DNA from: Cellulomonas pakistanensis | GTDB taxonomy: Bacteria; Actinomycetota; Actinomycetes; Actinomycetales; Cellulomonadaceae | Length of the DNA stretch: 64,000 nucleotides | Direction: 5' to 3' | Assembly (NCBI RefSeq): GCF_016862755.1 | Contig: NZ_BONO01000005.1 | Span: forward strand, 1 to 64,000 | Part shown: in pieces, positions 1-9,788 of the stretch | Position numbering within the stretch: position 1 is the stretch's first letter | Layout of the letters: each line of letters begins with the position of its first letter | Translations under genes and position numbers: made by a program | Notes under the pieces: model-generated | Databases searched by the model: none | What the model saw: the letters and a program-made list of their open reading frames with translations, nothing else | Told to the model about the DNA's origin: nothing

Positions 1-23
1 GCTAGACCACCGGCGCGCCGGTC

Positions 24-1079
24 TCAGCCGAACAGCGTATCGGCCGCGGTCGGGGCCGACAGCCCCAGGTGGGTCCACGCCTCCGCGGTCGCGACCCGGC
101 CGCGCGGGGTCCGGCCGATCAGCCCCTCCCGCACCAGGAACGGCTCGGCGACCGTCTCCACGGTCTCCGGCTCCTCGCCGACGGCGACCGCCAGCGTCGT
201 CAGCCCGACGGGCCCGCCGCCGAACCGGGTGCACAGCGCCGTCAGCACCGAGCGGTCCAGCCGGTCCAGGCCGCGGCGGTCGACCTCGTACACCTCGAGC
301 GCCGCGCGGGCCGCCTCGAGCGACAGCGTGCCGTCGCCCCGCACCTGCGCCCAGTCGCGCACCCGGCGCAGCAGCCGGTTGGCGATGCGCGGGGTGCCGC
401 GGGACCGGGACGCGATCTCGGCCGCGGCCTCGTGGGCGAGCGGCACGCCCAGCAGGCCGGCGGACCGGAGCAGCACGCGCTCCAGCTCGTCGTCGGCGTA
501 GAAGTCGAGGTGGCCGGTGAACCCGAACCGGTCGCGCAGCGGCGCCGGCAGCAGGCCCGCGCGGGTGGTGGCGCCGACGACCGTGAACGGCGGCAGGGCG
601 AGCGGGATCGCGCTCGCGCCCGCGCCCTTGCCGACGACCACGTCGACCCGGAAGTCCTCCATCGCGACGTACAGCAGCTCCTCGGCGGGCCGGGCCAGCC
701 GGTGGATCTCGTCGATGAACAGCACCTCGTTCTCCTCCAGGGAGGAGAGGATCGCCGCCAGGTCGCCGGCGTGCTGGATCGCGGGGCCGCTGGTGACGCG
801 CAGCGAGGTGCCGAGCTCCGCGGCGATGATCATGGCCAGCGTCGTCTTGCCCAGCCCGGGCGGGCCGGACAGCAGCACGTGGTCCGGGGCGCGGCCGCGG
901 CCGATCGCGGCCTGCAGCACAAGGGACAGCTGCTCGCGCACGACCTTCTGGCCGACGAACTCGTCGAGGTGCCGCGGGCGCAGCGCCGCCTCGGCCGCCC
1001 GCTCCAGGTCGTCGGCGCCGGGTCGGACGACGGAGTCCGCCGGGTCGAGCTCCACGCCCAGGTCGGCCTCGTCAGCCAC
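24..1079 (-). CDS. ruvB: Holliday junction branch migration ATPase RuvB
   Basis: RuvB is the hexameric AAA+ motor that drives Holliday junction branch migration with RuvA. The 351-residue product has Walker A GPPGLGKT at about 72-79 and Walker B DEIH at 123-126, followed by the sensor region and the C-terminal winged helix, which is the usual length and order. I chose the GTG at 1079, just inside the end of ruvA: it starts VADEADLG and overlaps the ruvA stop, which suggests translational coupling. The reading frame stays open further upstream, but that part is only the shadow of ruvA. Only 23 bases lie between its stop and the window edge. Confidence 0.97.
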   Translation of the reverse strand: MADEADLGVELDPADSVVRPGADDLERAAEAALRPRHLDEFVGQKVVREQLSLVLQAAIGRGRAPDHVLLSGPPGLGKTTLAMIIAAELGTSLRVTSGPAIQHAGDLAAILSSLEENEVLFIDEIHRLARPAEELLYVAMEDFRVDVVVGKGAGASAIPLALPPFTVVGATTRAGLLPAPLRDRFGFTGHLDFYADDELERVLLRSAGLLGVPLAHEAAAEIASRSRGTPRIANRLLRRVRDWAQVRGDGTLSLEAARAALEVYEVDRRGLDRLDRSVLTALCTRFGGGPVGLTTLAVAVGEEPETVETVAEPFLVREGLIGRTPRGRVATAEAWTHLGLSAPTAADTLFG

Positions 1080-1692
1080 GGCCGCCGCCCAGCGTCCGTA
1101 GCGCCGCGCGCAGCACGCCCGCGACCTCCGCCTCCCCCACCGGCTCGTCGCTGCCGTCGAGCACGGTGGCGACCGCGTCGGTCGCCGCCTTCTGGTTCCA
1201 GCCCAGGCCCACGAGGGCGTCGACGACCTGGTCGCGGCGGTCGGCCGGTCCCGCCGGGGCCGCGGTGCCACCGGCGAGCGCGACCGGCGCCGGGGCGCCC
1301 AGGCGGTCGGCGAGCTCCAGCACGATCCGCTGCGCGCCCTTCTGCCCGATGCCCGGCACCCGCTTGAGGGCCGCCAGGTCCTCGGTGGCGACCGCGCGGC
1401 GCAGGCCGTCCGGGGTGTGCACGGCCAGCATCGCGAGCGCGAGCCGCGGCCCGACCCCGCTGACCTGCTGGAGGACCTCGAACACCTCGCGCTCGTCGTC
1501 GTCGGCGAAGCCGAACAGCGTGAGCGACTCCTCGCGCACGACCAGCGACGTGTGCAGCGTGGCGGTCTGGCCGACCCGCAGGCCCGCCAGCGTCGCCGGG
1601 GTCGCCTGCACCAGCATGCCGACGCCACCGACCTCCACGACGGCGGCGTCCAGCCGCACGGCCTGCACGGTCCCGTGCACCGAGGCGATCAC
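1072..1692 (-). CDS. ruvA: Holliday junction DNA-binding protein RuvA
   Basis: RuvA is the tetrameric junction-binding partner that loads RuvB. The 206-residue product begins [12 protein letters not shown], typical of the N-terminal OB fold. It carries two helix-hairpin-helix motifs in the middle ([13 protein letters not shown] and [12 protein letters not shown], near residues 75-125) and a C-terminal RuvB-contacting domain. It overlaps ruvB by eight bases. A LexA-like box lies about 75 bases upstream, between ruvC and ruvA, so ruvAB probably has its own DNA-damage promoter. Confidence 0.96.
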   Translation of the reverse strand: MIASVHGTVQAVRLDAAVVEVGGVGMLVQATPATLAGLRVGQTATLHTSLVVREESLTLFGFADDDEREVFEVLQQVSGVGPRLALAMLAVHTPDGLRRAVATEDLAALKRVPGIGQKGAQRIVLELADRLGAPAPVALAGGTAAPAGPADRRDQVVDALVGLGWNQKAATDAVATVLDGSDEPVGEAEVAGVLRAALRTLGGGRG

Positions 1693-1764
1693 TCCGGCTC
1701 CTCCCAGTCCGCGGCGCGCACGCGGCCGGGCGGCCGGGCGTCCGCCGTGCAGTCTGCCACGCGT

Positions 1765-1780
1765 GCGAACACGTGTACGA
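1765..1780. promoter_or_regulatory. Candidate LexA (SOS) box upstream of ruvAB
   Basis: GCGAACACGTGTACGA matches the actinobacterial/Gram-positive LexA box TCGAAC-N4-GTTCGA at ten of twelve fixed positions. It lies in the 109-base gap between ruvC and ruvA. The position and the match support SOS control of ruvAB; no binding data can be inferred beyond that. Confidence 0.6.
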
Positions 1781-1801
1781 ACGACACGCGGCCGGGTGCG
1801 G

Positions 1802-2374
1802 TCAGCGGGACGGGACGCGGCGGGCGGCCTGCTCGGCAGCGGCCCACGCGCGCTGCGCCGCGGTCATCGACCCCGGGGCGCGCTGCGGGGCGCCGACCGC
1901 CCCCGCCGGGCGCCACAGGTGGCAGATCGCCAGGGCGAGCGCGTCGGCGGCGTCGGCGGGCCGGGGCAGCTCGTCCAGGGAGAGCAGGCGCTGCACCATC
2001 GACTGCACCTGCGGCTTGTCCGCGCGGCCGCTGCCGGTGACGGCGGCCTTCACCTCGGACGGCGTGTGCATCGCGACCGGGATCCGCCGGCGCGCGGCCG
2101 CGAGCATCGCGATGCCCGCGACCTGGGCGGTGCCCATCACGGTGCTGACGTTGTGCTGGGCGAACACCCGCTCGACCGCCAGGGCGTCGGGCGCGTGCTC
2201 CTCGAGCCACTCGTCGATCGTCGCGGCGATCACCAGCAGGCGCTGGTCGATGTCGGCGGCGGGCGGGCTCTGCGCGACCCCGACAGCCACCATCCGCACC
2301 CTGCGGCCGGGCAGCCCGTCGACCACGCCCAACCCGCAGCGGGTCAGGCCGGGGTCCACACCGAGTACGCGCAC
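1802..2374 (-). CDS. ruvC: Crossover junction endodeoxyribonuclease RuvC
   Basis: RuvC resolves Holliday junctions by paired symmetric nicks. The product (190 residues from the GTG at 2374) opens with [14 protein letters not shown]. It contains the four family acids at D7, E68, D141 and D144, the last two in [14 protein letters not shown], so it should be active. The frame is open to an upstream ATG at 2449, but that extension runs through a large palindrome and has no family counterpart, so the GTG start is preferred. It is upstream of ruvAB on the same strand and separated from it by the LexA-like box. Confidence 0.95.
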   Translation of the reverse strand: MRVLGVDPGLTRCGLGVVDGLPGRRVRMVAVGVAQSPPAADIDQRLLVIAATIDEWLEEHAPDALAVERVFAQHNVSTVMGTAQVAGIAMLAAARRRIPVAMHTPSEVKAAVTGSGRADKPQVQSMVQRLLSLDELPRPADAADALALAICHLWRPAGAVGAPQRAPGSMTAAQRAWAAAEQAARRVPSR

Positions 2375-2396
2375 GCCCCCATCCTCCCAGCCCCCA

Positions 2397-2452
2397 CGAG
2401 TGGAAGATCCGGCCCGACACGCCGGGGTGTGTCGGGCCGGATCGTCCACTCG
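2397..2452. repeat. Large near-perfect palindrome between yebC and ruvC
   Basis: Two 24-base arms (2397-2420 and 2429-2452) match at 23 of 24 positions around an eight-base loop. The arms contain GGCCCGACAC and GTGTCGGGCC. It lies downstream of the yebC terminator and directly upstream of ruvC, so it is not needed for simple termination. It resembles the long palindromes at 47455 and 60579 in size and placement, though the sequence differs. Confidence 0.7.
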
Positions 2453-2474
2453 TCGCGCCTCCGGGGGCCGGACG

Positions 2475-2515
2475 CGACGACGCCCCGCGCCGGAGGACCG
2501 GGCGGGGCGTCGTCG
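2475..2515 (-). terminator. Hairpin terminator after yebC
   Basis: A perfect 14-base stem (CGACGACGCCCCGC with its complement at 2502-2515) around a 13-base loop begins 13 bases after the yebC stop. There is no T-tract, as is usual for terminators in very GC-rich actinobacteria. Confidence 0.7.
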
Positions 2516-2527
2516 GGTGCGGAGGGG

Positions 2528-3283
2528 TCAGTCGTCCTCGAGCTCCGCCATGACCTCGTCGGAGGCGTCGAAGTTCGCGTAGACGTTCTGCACGTCGTCC
2601 GAGTCCTCGAGCGCGTCGACCAGGCGCAGGACCTTGCGCGCGCCCTCGGCGTCCACCTCGATCTGCGTGGCCGGGTAGAACACCACGTCGGCGGAGTCGT
2701 ACTCGATGCCGGCGTCCTGCAGCGCGGTGCGCACGGCGACCAGGTCGGTCGCCTCGGACAGCACCTCGAACTGGTCCCCGGCGTCGTTGACCTCCTCGGC
2801 GCCCGCCTCGAGCACGGTCAGCATGACGTCGTCCTCGGTGGTGCCCTCCTTCGGGACCATCACGACGCCCTTGCGCGAGAACAGGTACGCGACCGAGCCC
2901 GGGTCGGCCATCTGGCCGCCGCTGCGGGTGAACGCGACGCGCACGTCGGCCGCCGCGCGGTTCCGGTTGTCGGTGAGGCACTCGACCAGGAACGCGACGC
3001 CGCCGGGGCCGTAGCCCTCGTAGAGGATCGTCTGGTAGTCCGCGCCGCCGGCCTCGGCACCGGAGCCGCGCTTGACGGCGCGGTCGATGTTGTCGTTCGG
3101 GACCGAGGTCTTCTTGGCCTTCTGGATGGCGTCGAACAGCGTCGGGTTGCCCGCGGGGTCACCACCGCCGGTGCGCGCGGCGACCTCGATGTTCTTGATC
3201 AGCTTCGCGAAGAGCTTGCCGCGCTTCGCGTCGATCACGGCCTTCTTGTGCTTGGTGGTGGCCCACTTGGAGTGACCCGACAT
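2528..3283 (-). CDS. YebC/PmpR family DNA-binding regulatory protein
   Basis: This 251-residue protein belongs to the widespread YebC/TACO1 family of cytoplasmic proteins. Members have been linked to transcriptional control and to translation through difficult sequences. It has the family start [14 protein letters not shown], a central acidic domain and normal length. The minus-strand order pdxT, yebC, ruvC, ruvA, ruvB (in transcription order) is the classical actinobacterial arrangement. The ATG at 3283 is followed directly by the conserved N-terminus, so the start is secure. Confidence 0.95.
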   Translation of the reverse strand: MSGHSKWATTKHKKAVIDAKRGKLFAKLIKNIEVAARTGGGDPAGNPTLFDAIQKAKKTSVPNDNIDRAVKRGSGAEAGGADYQTILYEGYGPGGVAFLVECLTDNRNRAAADVRVAFTRSGGQMADPGSVAYLFSRKGVVMVPKEGTTEDDVMLTVLEAGAEEVNDAGDQFEVLSEATDLVAVRTALQDAGIEYDSADVVFYPATQIEVDAEGARKVLRLVDALEDSDDVQNVYANFDASDEVMAELEDD

Positions 3284-3368
3284 CGCTTCCCTCTCGTTTC
3301 CCGCGCCGCCCCGGCGCTGCCCGGGCCGGCGGTGCGGCGCGCCCCGGCAGCGGAGCGCGCCCCCGCTC

Positions 3369-3986
3369 TCACAGGGCGTCGCGGACGATCTCGACGAACA
3401 GCCGGTGCACCCGCGTGTCGCCCGTCACCTCCGGGTGGAAGGACGTGGCGAGCAACGAGCCCTGGCGCACCGCGACGATCCTACCGGCGGCGGGCCCGGA
3501 CTCCACGCGGGCGAGCGCCGTGGCCGCGGGGCCGACCTCGTCCACCCACGGCGCGCGGATGAACACGGCGTGCACCGGGTCGTCCGCGCTGTCCGGGACG
3601 CCGTCGATGGTGAGGTCGGTCTCGAACGAGTCGACCTGCCGCCCGAATGCGTTCCGGCGCACCGTGACGTCGAGGCCGCCGAGCGTGCGCTGCCCGTCGA
3701 TGCCCCCCTCGATCCGGTCGGCGAGCAGGATCATCCCGGCGCAGGACCCGTAGGCGGGCATCCCGGCCCGGAGCCGGTCGCGCACGGGGCCGTCCAGCTC
3801 GAACGCGCGCAGGAGCTTGTCGATCGTCGTCGACTCACCGCCCGGCAGGACGAGGCCGTCGACGGCGTCGAGCTCGGACGCGCGGCGCACCGGGACGGCC
3901 TCCGCGCCGGCCGCGCGCAGGGCGGCCAGGTGCTCGCGGACGTCGCCCTGCAGGGCCAGGACACCGATGGTGGGGGAAGCGGTCAC
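3369..3986 (-). CDS. pdxT: Pyridoxal 5'-phosphate synthase glutaminase subunit PdxT
   Basis: PdxT hydrolyses glutamine and channels ammonia to PdxS for deoxyxylulose-5-phosphate-independent PLP synthesis. The 205-residue product shows the class I glutaminase features: GGEST at 49-53, nucleophile C82 in GSCAGM, and the H184/E186 pair in FHPEV. The start is a GTG at 3986. It sits ten bases after the stop of a PLP-dependent aminotransferase gene. pdxS is about 1.9 kb away in the same direction, with the aminotransferase and a NUDIX gene between. Confidence 0.96.
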   Translation of the reverse strand: MTASPTIGVLALQGDVREHLAALRAAGAEAVPVRRASELDAVDGLVLPGGESTTIDKLLRAFELDGPVRDRLRAGMPAYGSCAGMILLADRIEGGIDGQRTLGGLDVTVRRNAFGRQVDSFETDLTIDGVPDSADDPVHAVFIRAPWVDEVGPAATALARVESGPAAGRIVAVRQGSLLATSFHPEVTGDTRVHRLFVEIVRDAL

Positions 3987-3995
3987 CCGCTCATC

Positions 3996-5210
3996 CTACG
4001 AATCGGCGACCGCCGCGAGCACGCCGCCGCCCGACGCCCCCGCCCGCGCACCCGCGCCGCCCCACGCGTGCACCAGGTCCGCCAGCCGCGCCAGCCCCTC
4101 GAGCAGCCGGCCGCGCTCGCCCGCCAGCGACACCCGCACCATGCCCTCGCCGCCCGGCCCGAAGGCGCTGCCCGGCGACACCGCGACGTGCCGGTCCGCG
4201 AGCAGCCGCAGCGCGAACGCCTCCGAGTCCGTCGTCGCCGCCGACACGTCCACCATGAGGTAGAACGCGCCCTGCGGCCGGACCGACGGGATGCCGCGCC
4301 CGTCGAGCAGCGCGACGGCCGCGTCCCGCCGCTCCCGGTACGAGTCCACGGCCGCGGCCACGTCGTCCTGCGGGCCGGTCAGCGCGGCGAGCGCGGCCCG
4401 CTGGCTGACCGACGACGGGCAGGCGACCGTCGCCTCGGCGACCTGCCCGAGCAGGTCGACCACGCCCGGGTCGCGGGACACGACGTAGCCGAGCCGCCAG
4501 CCGGTCATCGCGTACGTCTTGGAGAAGCTGAAGAACGTGAGCACGCGGCCGTCGGTGTCGAACGCGGCGGGGCTCGCGTGCGGGCGGTCGAAGGTGATCG
4601 CCTCGTAGCACTCGTCGGAGAACACCCACAGGTCGCGCTCCCGGGCCAGCTCGACGACGCCCGCGAGCAGCTCGGGCGGGTACATCGCGCCCGTGGGGTT
4701 GTTGGGCGAGCACACCACGAGGACCCGCGTCGCGGGCGTGATCGCCGCCGCGATGTCCTCCAGGGTCGGGACGAAGCCGTGCGCCGCGTGCGCGGGGTAG
4801 GTCGCGACGTCCGCGCCCGCCGCGACGGCGGCCATCCGCCAGTTCGGGAACTCGGGGTCCGGCAGCAGCACCTCCTCCCCCGGGCCGACCAGCGCGCTGA
4901 TCGCCATCGCGAGGCCGTGCATCGCGCCGTGGGTCACCACGACGTCGGCGGCGGTGACGTCCAGGCCGTTGACCCGGCGCACCTTCTCGGCCAGCGCGGC
5001 GCGCAGCTCGGGCGTGCCGGTGCTCGACGTGTACCCGGTGTGCCCCGCGGCGGCGTCCCGGCCGGCCGCGGCGACGACGTGCGCGGGGGTCGGCACGTCG
5101 GGCTCGCCGATCTCGAGGCGGATCGCCTCCGGGTCGCGCATGGCGAGCTCCATGAGGGTGCGGATGCCGCTGCGGTGCATGCGGGTCACGGGCGAGGTCG
5201 AGGTCGGCAC
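3996..5210 (-). CDS. PLP-dependent class I/II aminotransferase
   Basis: This is a fold-type I aminotransferase of 404 residues. PLP-binding features are visible: NNPTG at 170-174, D199 in FSDECYE, Schiff-base lysine K231 in SFSKTYAMTGWRLGY, and the substrate-binding arginine region near MVRVSLAG. Its position between pdxT and pdxS links it to the cofactor supply, but its amino acid substrate cannot be read from sequence. Aspartate/aromatic or alanine-type activity is possible. The start is a GTG at 5210. Confidence 0.88.
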   Translation of the reverse strand: MPTSTSPVTRMHRSGIRTLMELAMRDPEAIRLEIGEPDVPTPAHVVAAAGRDAAAGHTGYTSSTGTPELRAALAEKVRRVNGLDVTAADVVVTHGAMHGLAMAISALVGPGEEVLLPDPEFPNWRMAAVAAGADVATYPAHAAHGFVPTLEDIAAAITPATRVLVVCSPNNPTGAMYPPELLAGVVELARERDLWVFSDECYEAITFDRPHASPAAFDTDGRVLTFFSFSKTYAMTGWRLGYVVSRDPGVVDLLGQVAEATVACPSSVSQRAALAALTGPQDDVAAAVDSYRERRDAAVALLDGRGIPSVRPQGAFYLMVDVSAATTDSEAFALRLLADRHVAVSPGSAFGPGGEGMVRVSLAGERGRLLEGLARLADLVHAWGGAGARAGASGGGVLAAVADS

Positions 5211-5240
5211 CGGCCGACCGTACCCGAGAACCGGCCCCGG

Positions 5241-5260
5241 ACGTTACTGCCCGGTAACGT
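5241..5260. promoter_or_regulatory. ACGTTAC inverted repeat upstream of the aminotransferase
   Basis: ACGTTAC-TGCCCG-GTAACGT is a perfect seven-base inverted repeat, about 30 bases upstream of the aminotransferase start and reaching the NUDIX stop codon. It is unusually AT-containing for this genome. It could be an operator or a weak terminator. Confidence 0.35.
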
Positions 5261-5895
5261 CAGTCGTCGCGCTGCAGCCCGAGATGCCGCACCGTGCCGT
5301 CCCAGCCCGCCAGCAGCGGCCGCACCAGGTCGGCCAGCCCCTCCGGGAACACCTCGCGCGTCTCCGCGGCCAGGTCGTCCAGGTGCCACCAGCGCAGCTC
5401 GTCCAGCACGTCGAGCTCGACCTCGGTCCAGCCGTCCCGGGCGATCGCCGCGGCGTCCAGGGCGGTCTGGACCCGGGCGAGGAAGAACTCCTCGTCCTGC
5501 CGGCAGTGCTCGGCGTAGAAGTCGAACAGCGCCGACCGGGTCAGCACCGGCCCGACGAGCGCGGCGTCGTCCAGCACCAGCCCGGTCTCCTCGCGCAGCT
5601 CGCGCAGGGCGGCGTCGCGCGCGGACTCCCCCGGGTCGATCCCGCCGCCGACCGTGAACCACCAGGACCGCTCGGGCTGGTCGACGTCGTGCCCGCGGAC
5701 CAGCAGCAGCCGGTCCTCGGCGTCGACCAGCAGCACCCGCGCCGCGCGGCGGTACCGCAGGCCGTCGTCGCCGAGGACCCAGTCGGTGCCCAGCACCGTG
5801 CTCGACGTGACCACCGGAGCGCCGTCCCCCGACGGCGACGGCCCGCCGGCCCCCGAGGGGGTCGACGGGCCGTCGGTCGGCGCGGGGCCGGTCAC
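5260..5895 (-). CDS. NUDIX hydrolase
   Basis: This is a 211-residue NUDIX protein. The Nudix box lies at about 83-106 (GGGIDPGE...RELREETGL), with the metal-binding REEtG core intact. NUDIX enzymes cleave nucleoside diphosphates linked to another group; the substrate is unknown here. The first 30 residues are low-complexity Gly/Pro/Ser. The GTG at 5895 overlaps the pdxS stop in a GTGA arrangement, so the two are probably co-translated. A NUDIX gene near pimA/pdxS is also found in mycobacteria. Confidence 0.87.
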   Translation of the reverse strand: MTGPAPTDGPSTPSGAGGPSPSGDGAPVVTSSTVLGTDWVLGDDGLRYRRAARVLLVDAEDRLLLVRGHDVDQPERSWWFTVGGGIDPGESARDAALRELREETGLVLDDAALVGPVLTRSALFDFYAEHCRQDEEFFLARVQTALDAAAIARDGWTEVELDVLDELRWWHLDDLAAETREVFPEGLADLVRPLLAGWDGTVRHLGLQRDD

Positions 5896-6815
5896 CAGCC
5901 GCGCTCGGCCAGGCGGTGCGGCACCGGGACGTCGTCCACGTTGATGCCGACCATCGCCTCGCCGAGGCCGCGGGAGACCTTCGCGATGACGTCCGGGTCG
6001 TCGTAGAAGGTGGTGGCCTTCACGATCGCCGCGGCGCGCTGCGCCGGGTTGCCCGACTTGAAGATGCCGGAGCCGACGAACACGCCCTCCGCGCCGAGCT
6101 GGCGCATCATCGCCGCGTCGGCCGGGGTCGCGATGCCGCCCGCGGTGAACAGCACGACCGGGAGCTTGCCGGCGCGGGCCACCTCGACCACCAGGTCGTA
6201 CGGCGCCTGCAGCTCCTTGGCCGCGAGGAACAGCTCGTCCTCGGGCAGCGAGGACAGGCGGCGGATCTCGTCGCGGATGGTGCGCATGTGCGTGGTCGCG
6301 TTCGACACGTCGCCGGTGCCGGCCTCGCCCTTGGAGCGGATCATCGCCGCGCCCTCGGTGATGCGGCGCAGCGCCTCGCCCAGGTTGGTCGCGCCGCAGA
6401 CGAACGGCACGGTGAACTGCCACTTGTCGATGTGGTGCGCGTAGTCCGCCGGGGTCAGCACCTCGGACTCGTCCACGTAGTCCACGCCGAGGCTCTGCAG
6501 CACCTGCGCCTCGACGAAGTGGCCGATGCGGGCCTTCGCCATGACCGGGATCGACACGGTGTTGACGATGCCGTCGATGAGGTCCGGGTCGCTCATCCGC
6601 GCGACGCCGCCCTGGGCGCGGATGTCCGCGGGCACCCGCTCGAGCGCCATGACGGCGACCGCGCCGGCGTCCTCGGCGATCTTGGCCTGCTCGGCCGTGA
6701 CGACGTCCATGATCACGCCGCCCTTGAGCATCTCCGCCATGCCGCGCTTCACGCGGGCGGTGCCCACCGCGGGGACGTCGGAGCCGGTGGCGGGCTGGGT
6801 GGTGTCGGTGGTCAC
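5892..6815 (-). CDS. pdxS: Pyridoxal 5'-phosphate synthase lyase subunit PdxS
   Basis: PdxS condenses ribose 5-phosphate, glyceraldehyde 3-phosphate and ammonia from PdxT into PLP, as a dodecameric (beta/alpha)8 barrel. The 307-residue product has D37 in GGVIMDVV and the Schiff-base lysine K94 in [10 protein letters not shown]; family length is about 290-305. I chose the GTG at 6815, which has GAGGACCT upstream and gives a short variable N-terminus before [10 protein letters not shown]. The open frame continues to 7580, but that is the shadow of the neighbouring gene. Confidence 0.96.
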   Translation of the reverse strand: MTTDTTQPATGSDVPAVGTARVKRGMAEMLKGGVIMDVVTAEQAKIAEDAGAVAVMALERVPADIRAQGGVARMSDPDLIDGIVNTVSIPVMAKARIGHFVEAQVLQSLGVDYVDESEVLTPADYAHHIDKWQFTVPFVCGATNLGEALRRITEGAAMIRSKGEAGTGDVSNATTHMRTIRDEIRRLSSLPEDELFLAAKELQAPYDLVVEVARAGKLPVVLFTAGGIATPADAAMMRQLGAEGVFVGSGIFKSGNPAQRAAAIVKATTFYDDPDVIAKVSRGLGEAMVGINVDDVPVPHRLAERGW

Positions 6816-6937
6816 TGAGGTCCTCGCAGTTCGGACGGGAGGGGGTTTCCGGGGTCCATCGTAGTCGCGTGCGGCCGGCAGGACGGCGGGCGTCCACGGG
6901 GCGCACCCGGGGCGCGCGCGGGCGCGCGCCCCGGCCG

Positions 6938-7570
6938 TCAGGCGGTGGCCGGCGGCTGCCCGGGCCGGCCGAGCGCGGCGGGCCACGCGTCGTCCAGCTC
7001 GAGCGTCTGCGGCATGGGCGCGCGCCCGGCGAGCCGCAGCGTGCGGACGGCCCAGCCGCGGCGCATCCGCTGCGCCTGGGCGACCGCCTCGTTGTGGAAC
7101 CGGCGGGCGAGCTGCACGCGGTACCAGGCGTCGCCGAGCGCGTCGAGCAGCTCGGCGGCGCCGGGCTCCTCCCGCAGGGCGGCGACCTCGTCGGGGTCGT
7201 CGAGCGCCTCGCGCAAGGTGGACGACAGCTCCGACTCGACCAGGCCGCGGTCCGCGGCGGCCGGGTCGACGCACTGCGGGCCGCGCAGCTCGTCCGGCAG
7301 CCGCGCCATGCCCTGCGTCTGCGGGCTGCCGGCCGCGATCGACGCCCAGGACGCCTCGCCGACGAGCACCGAGCTCACCGGGTCCAGCACCCCGGACGCC
7401 GCCAGGGTCGACGCCGCGGACGCCCGGCGGAGCAGCTGGGTGTCGACGACGGCGCGCGACGCCGCGACCTTGCGGTGCAGGCGGTCGATGCGGGACGCGG
7501 CGAGCCAGGACCACCACAGGACGACCAGCAGCACGCCGACGACGAGCACCGCGATCTCGGACCAGGTCAC
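6938..7570 (-). CDS. LemA-like membrane-anchored protein
   Basis: The 210-residue product has one N-terminal membrane segment (about residues 6-24, [16 protein letters not shown]). A predicted helical, probably cytoplasmic, region follows, with an RRFHNEAV...MRR stretch that resembles the LemA family helix. The function of the family is not established. Its GTG overlaps the pimA stop in a GTGA, so it is the last gene of the thrS-pimA transcription unit. That position suggests a role at the membrane alongside phosphatidylinositol mannoside synthesis, but this is inference. Confidence 0.7.
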   Translation of the reverse strand: MTWSEIAVLVVGVLLVVLWWSWLAASRIDRLHRKVAASRAVVDTQLLRRASAASTLAASGVLDPVSSVLVGEASWASIAAGSPQTQGMARLPDELRGPQCVDPAAADRGLVESELSSTLREALDDPDEVAALREEPGAAELLDALGDAWYRVQLARRFHNEAVAQAQRMRRGWAVRTLRLAGRAPMPQTLELDDAWPAALGRPGQPPATA

Positions 7571-8796
7571 GAGTCGTCACCCCGCAGGCGGCGGAGCGCC
7601 GTCCGGGCGCCGCGCAGCGACGTCGGGTCCTCGCCCACCGGCGCCGCGCTGCCCTCGACGGCCATCTCGTACACCGTGAGCACCTGGTGCGTCACCGTCG
7701 ACCAGTCGTACCGCGCGACGGCCGCCTCCCCCGCGGCCGCCACCCGCGCGCGCCCGCGGGCGTCGCCGAGCAGGCCGACCAGCACGCGTGCGAGGTCCGC
7801 GGGGTCGCCGGTGCGGAACAGGGCGCCGGCCTGCCCGTCGTCCAGCACCCGCCGGAACGCGCCGAGGTCGGACGCCAGCACCGCGGTGCCCGCGCTCATC
7901 GCCTCGACCAGCACGATGCCGAACGACTCGCCGCCGGTCTGCGGGGCGCAGTAGACGTCGGCCGACGCGAGCAGTTGCGCCTTCTCCTCGTCGCTGATCC
8001 CGCCGAGGAACTCGACCGCGTCCGCGTCGTCGCCGAGCAGCTCGCGGACCTCGGCCGGGCCGGTGTCCCCGCGCCCGGCGACCAGGACCCGCACGCCCGG
8101 GAACGCCCGGCGCACCTCCGGCACGGCCTCGAGCAGCACGGGCAGGCCCTTGCGCGGCTCGTCCAGCCGCCCGAGGAACACGACGGTGGGCGCCTCGGGG
8201 GTGCCGACCCAGCGCGGGTCCGGGCGGGCGCCGGCGAACGCGTCGACGTACACGCCGTTCGGGATGACGACCGCGTCGCCGCCGAGGTGCTCGACCAGCG
8301 TGCGCCGGGCGTCCTCGGACACCGCGATGCGGGCGCCGATCTTCTCCAGCGACTGCCGGACCAGCGGGTACGCGAGCTGCAGCGAGCGGGAGCGCACGAG
8401 CGACGAGTGGAACGTCGCCACGACGGGCCCGTCGGCGATCCACAGCGCCAGCATGCTGAGCGACGGCGTCGCGGGCTCGTGCAGGTGCAGCACGTCGAAC
8501 TGCCCGGCCTCGAGCCAGCGGCGCACACGAGCGGCGGTCATCGGCCCGAACGCCAGGCGCGCGACCGACCCGTTGTACCGGACGGGCACGGCGCGGCCGA
8601 CCGACGTCATGTACTCCGGGATCGGGGTGTCCTCGTCGGCCGGCGCCAGCACGGACACGCTGTGCCCGCGGTCGATCAGCGCCTCGGCGAGGTCCCGGAC
8701 GTGGAACTGCACGCCGCCCGGCACGTCGAACGAGTACGGGCAGACGATGCCGACCCGCAGCGGCCGCGACCCGGCGGGGGCGAGGCCGGCGATCAC
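7567..8796 (-). CDS. pimA: Phosphatidyl-myo-inositol mannosyltransferase (PimA-type GT4)
   Basis: PimA transfers the first mannose from GDP-mannose to phosphatidylinositol at the inner face of the membrane. The 409-residue GT-B fold protein shows the N-terminal [23 protein letters not shown], the HLHEP region near residue 120, and the C-terminal nucleotide-sugar site [17 protein letters not shown] with the conserved glutamates. The GTG at 8796 overlaps the acyltransferase stop. The upstream order pgsA, acyltransferase, pimA is that of mycobacteria, which makes the specific name credible. Confidence 0.92.
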   Translation of the reverse strand: MIAGLAPAGSRPLRVGIVCPYSFDVPGGVQFHVRDLAEALIDRGHSVSVLAPADEDTPIPEYMTSVGRAVPVRYNGSVARLAFGPMTAARVRRWLEAGQFDVLHLHEPATPSLSMLALWIADGPVVATFHSSLVRSRSLQLAYPLVRQSLEKIGARIAVSEDARRTLVEHLGGDAVVIPNGVYVDAFAGARPDPRWVGTPEAPTVVFLGRLDEPRKGLPVLLEAVPEVRRAFPGVRVLVAGRGDTGPAEVRELLGDDADAVEFLGGISDEEKAQLLASADVYCAPQTGGESFGIVLVEAMSAGTAVLASDLGAFRRVLDDGQAGALFRTGDPADLARVLVGLLGDARGRARVAAAGEAAVARYDWSTVTHQVLTVYEMAVEGSAAPVGEDPTSLRGARTALRRLRGDDS

Positions 8797-9788
8797 GAGG
8801 TCGCCGCCGGCGCGCCCTCGGCCTCCGCGACCGTCCGGGCGTACCGCTCGGGGTCGAGGTCGGCGACGAACACCTTCTGCAGCATGTGCCAGTCCTGCGG
8901 CGCGCGGGCGATCCCGCGGCCCAGGTCGTCGACCCAGGCCTGCGTGAGCACCGCGACCCGGTCGGCGCGCGGCACGTCGTCGGGCACGGTCAGCAGCCGG
9001 CCGAACTCGATGACGATGCCCCACGCCGTCCCGGCGGCGCGGCGGCGCGCGCCGGTCAGCCGCTCGTAGGTGATCGACGTGGCGCACAGCGGCGCGCCCG
9101 TGGAGACGGCCAGCGCGGCCGGGCCGGCGGCGACGCGCGCGCGCTCGCCGAACAGGTCGACCTCGACGCCGCGGGCCGTGAGGTCCCGGTCGGCGAGCAG
9201 CGGGATGAGGCCGGGGGTCGGCTGCCGCGCCGCGCGCACGAGCTCGCGGAACACGCCGCCGCCCGCGCCACCGCCCGACAGCGGGATGATCTCCAGCCCG
9301 ATGCCCTCGCGGAACGCCAGGAACTCCTGGAACAGCGCCTCGGGCTTGAGCCGCTCGGCGACCGTGACGGTCCGGCCGAGGTTGCGGGTGGCCCAGGCGC
9401 CGGCGAGGTCCCAGTTGCCCAGGTGGCCCAGCGCCATGACGACCATCCGGCCCTCGTTCATCGTCGCGACGACCTCGCCCGGGTCGACGAGCCGCACCCG
9501 CGCGTCGATCTGCTCCGGCCGCGCGCCGACCAGCGCGAACGACTCGCCGTAGTAGCGCATGTACGACCGCATGCCGAGCAGGCTCAGCCGGCGGATCTCC
9601 TCCGGGCGGGCCTGCGGGCGCACCCGGCGGAGGTTCGCCTCGAGCTGGCGGACCCCGGCCCCGCGCAGCAGCCAGATCACGTCTGCCACCAGCCGGAACG
9701 CCCCGCGCACCACCGGGTCGGGGACCTTGCCGACGACCCGCCACGCGAGCGCGAACAGCGCCGCGACGTCCACCTGCGGGCGCCTCAC
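8793..9788 (-). CDS. patA: Phosphatidylinositol mannoside acyltransferase (HtrB/LpxL family)
   Basis: This 331-residue protein is of the lysophospholipid acyltransferase superfamily. It shows the HTrB-type catalytic pattern GHLGNWDLAG (H-x4-D) near residue 125 and a downstream DRDLTARG element. In mycobacteria the gene at this position acylates the 6-position of the first mannose of PIM1/PIM2. The GTG start at 9788 overlaps the pgsA stop, and its own stop overlaps the pimA start, so pgsA, patA and pimA are tightly coupled. The assignment rests on both family and synteny. Confidence 0.9.
   Translation of the reverse strand: MRRPQVDVAALFALAWRVVGKVPDPVVRGAFRLVADVIWLLRGAGVRQLEANLRRVRPQARPEEIRRLSLLGMRSYMRYYGESFALVGARPEQIDARVRLVDPGEVVATMNEGRMVVMALGHLGNWDLAGAWATRNLGRTVTVAERLKPEALFQEFLAFREGIGLEIIPLSGGGAGGGVFRELVRAARQPTPGLIPLLADRDLTARGVEVDLFGERARVAAGPAALAVSTGAPLCATSITYERLTGARRRAAGTAWGIVIEFGRLLTVPDDVPRADRVAVLTQAWVDDLGRGIARAPQDWHMLQKVFVADLDPERYARTVAEAEGAPAATS

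Noticed and set aside
69..1367. Long open frames on the plus strand over ruvBA and similar long antisense frames throughout the window
   Set aside because: They are Arg/Ala/Pro-rich shadows produced by high GC content opposite well-supported genes; none has family motifs.
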